Below, piece by piece: positions 12,759 to 13,227 of a DNA stretch of 13,227 nt (position 1 is its first letter; each line of letters opens with the position of its first letter). The notes beneath the pieces are model-generated. The model was not told the origin of the DNA. It made no database searches and was given only the letters and a program-made list of their open reading frames with translations. The stretch lies in contig DASRMF010000102.1 of NCBI GenBank assembly GCA_035648055.1, positions 1 to 13,227 of the forward strand. Direction: 5' to 3'. Source of the DNA: Sediminicultor sp035648055 (lineage in GTDB: Bacteria > Atribacterota > Phoenicimicrobiia > Phoenicimicrobiales > Phoenicimicrobiaceae). The position numbers and the translations under genes were made by a program.

Positions 12759-12787
12759 CTCGATACACGATACTATATACTCGATAC
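12758..12787. repeat. Short CGATAC repeats
   Basis: CGATAC occurs at 12761-12766, 12768-12773 and 12782-12787, the first and third within an exact 9-nt repeat ACTCGATAC. A related CGATACTT also follows rlmN at 11610-11617. These may be degenerate spacer repeats; no function is evident. Confidence 0.4.
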
Positions 12788-12802
12788 TTTCTTTTAAGCT
12801 AA

Positions 12803-12831
12803 TTGACTTTATTGTATTAAAATGATATTTT
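12803..12831 (+). promoter_or_regulatory. Promoter of the RNase P RNA gene
   Basis: TTGACT (12803-12808), a 17-nt spacer and TATTTT (12826-12831), with TG at 12823-12824 as an extended -10. The layout mirrors the tRNA-Met promoter. Confidence 0.65.
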
Positions 12832-12850
12832 AAAATTAACAAAAGAATAT

Positions 12851-13219
12851 TTGATAAGTAGGTCAGGTAATCGCGGAAGAAATACTATTTCTTTCGAGGA
12901 AAGTCCGAGCTCCACAGGGCAGAGCGCTGGGTAACCCCCAGTGAGGGTAACCTTAAGGAAAGTGCTACAGAAAATACACGGCCGAGTATTCAATTTGGGT
13001 GCTTGGCAAAGGTGAAAAGGCAGGGTAAGAGCCTACCAGTTGTTAGGTGACTAACAAGCTTAGTAAACCCCGCTCGGAGCAAGACCAAATAGGAAGAGCT
13101 GTGGTGGCCCGCTGAATCTTCGGGTAGGTCGCAAGAGGTGTAAGGTAACTTACATCCCAGATAGATGATTACCACCCTTATAAGGGGACAGAACTCGGCT
13201 TATACGATCTACTTATCAA
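12851..13219 (+). ncRNA. rnpB: RNase P RNA, bacterial type A
   Basis: This is the catalytic RNA of RNase P, which removes 5' leaders from tRNA precursors. Helix P1 is formed by 12851-12864 and 13206-13219 (14 bp, one G-U). The universally conserved P4 strand GAGGAAAGTCC is at 12896-12906 and its partner region ACAGAACTCGGCTTA at 13189-13203. Other landmarks are CTCCACAGGGCAGAG, AAGGAAAGTGCTACAGAAAA, GGTGAAAAGG, GTAAACCCCGCTCGGAGCAA followed by GACCAAATAGG, and the CCA-binding loop CGGGTAGG around 13121. The whole gene is inside the window with only 8 nt after it, so its terminator is not seen. Mature ends are estimated from P1. Confidence 0.97.
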
Positions 13220-13227
13220 AATAAATA

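Noticed and set aside
12990..13175. 61-residue - strand frame
   Set aside because: It lies wholly inside the RNase P RNA gene on the opposite strand.
1..13227. CRISPR array, phage or intact insertion sequence
   Set aside because: I saw no regularly spaced repeats, no transposase or integrase motifs and no phage structural genes on either strand.

Overview
The window is an AT-rich bacterial chromosome segment. Its RNase P RNA has type A bacterial architecture, Shine-Dalgarno (SD) sites are strong, and promoters fit the sigma-70 consensus. The base composition, a NifU-like Fe-S scaffold, an SPASM-free radical-SAM RlmN and a Cys-rich flavoprotein suggest a low-GC, probably anaerobic bacterium (Firmicutes-like or a candidate phylum such as Atribacterota). 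The sequence alone does not settle the phylum, and this placement is inference.

Layout. (1) 1-1189: 3' part of a membrane-anchored spermidine-synthase-like protein, followed by a terminator. (2) 1190-2690: a loosely packed, accessory-looking stretch with two terminator-like hairpins, a small VOC-fold protein and a GNAT acetyltransferase. The GNAT gene is much richer in G+C than its surroundings and looks acquired. (3) 2601-3009: a monocistronic NifU C-terminal-domain Fe-S scaffold gene with its own promoter and a long hairpin behind it. (4) 3095-11603: the centrepiece, a four-gene same-strand cluster. It encodes a 1641-residue multidomain protein (HD phosphohydrolase, long alpha-helical repeat region, NadD-like nucleotidyltransferase, degenerate GNAT-like segment, phosphoribosyltransferase-like domain), a lactate/malate-dehydrogenase-like protein with altered substrate residues, a flavodoxin-fold protein with a four-Cys motif, and RlmN. 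(5) 11604-13219: a 20-bp perfect palindrome, an elongator tRNA-Met with promoter and strong terminator, a coiled-coil C4 zinc-ribbon protein, and the complete RNase P RNA.

How the genes may work together. The first three genes of the large cluster all carry folds that handle nucleotides or nucleotide cofactors: nucleotidyl transfer, phosphohydrolysis, phosphoribosyl transfer, NAD(H)-type Rossmann and FMN-type flavodoxin. With an acyltransferase-like segment in the same polypeptide, the simplest hypothesis is an undescribed pathway that makes, modifies or salvages a nucleotide-like metabolite or cofactor. No substrate can be named from sequence. The rest of the window is informational housekeeping: Fe-S assembly, rRNA/tRNA methylation, tRNA-Met and RNase P.
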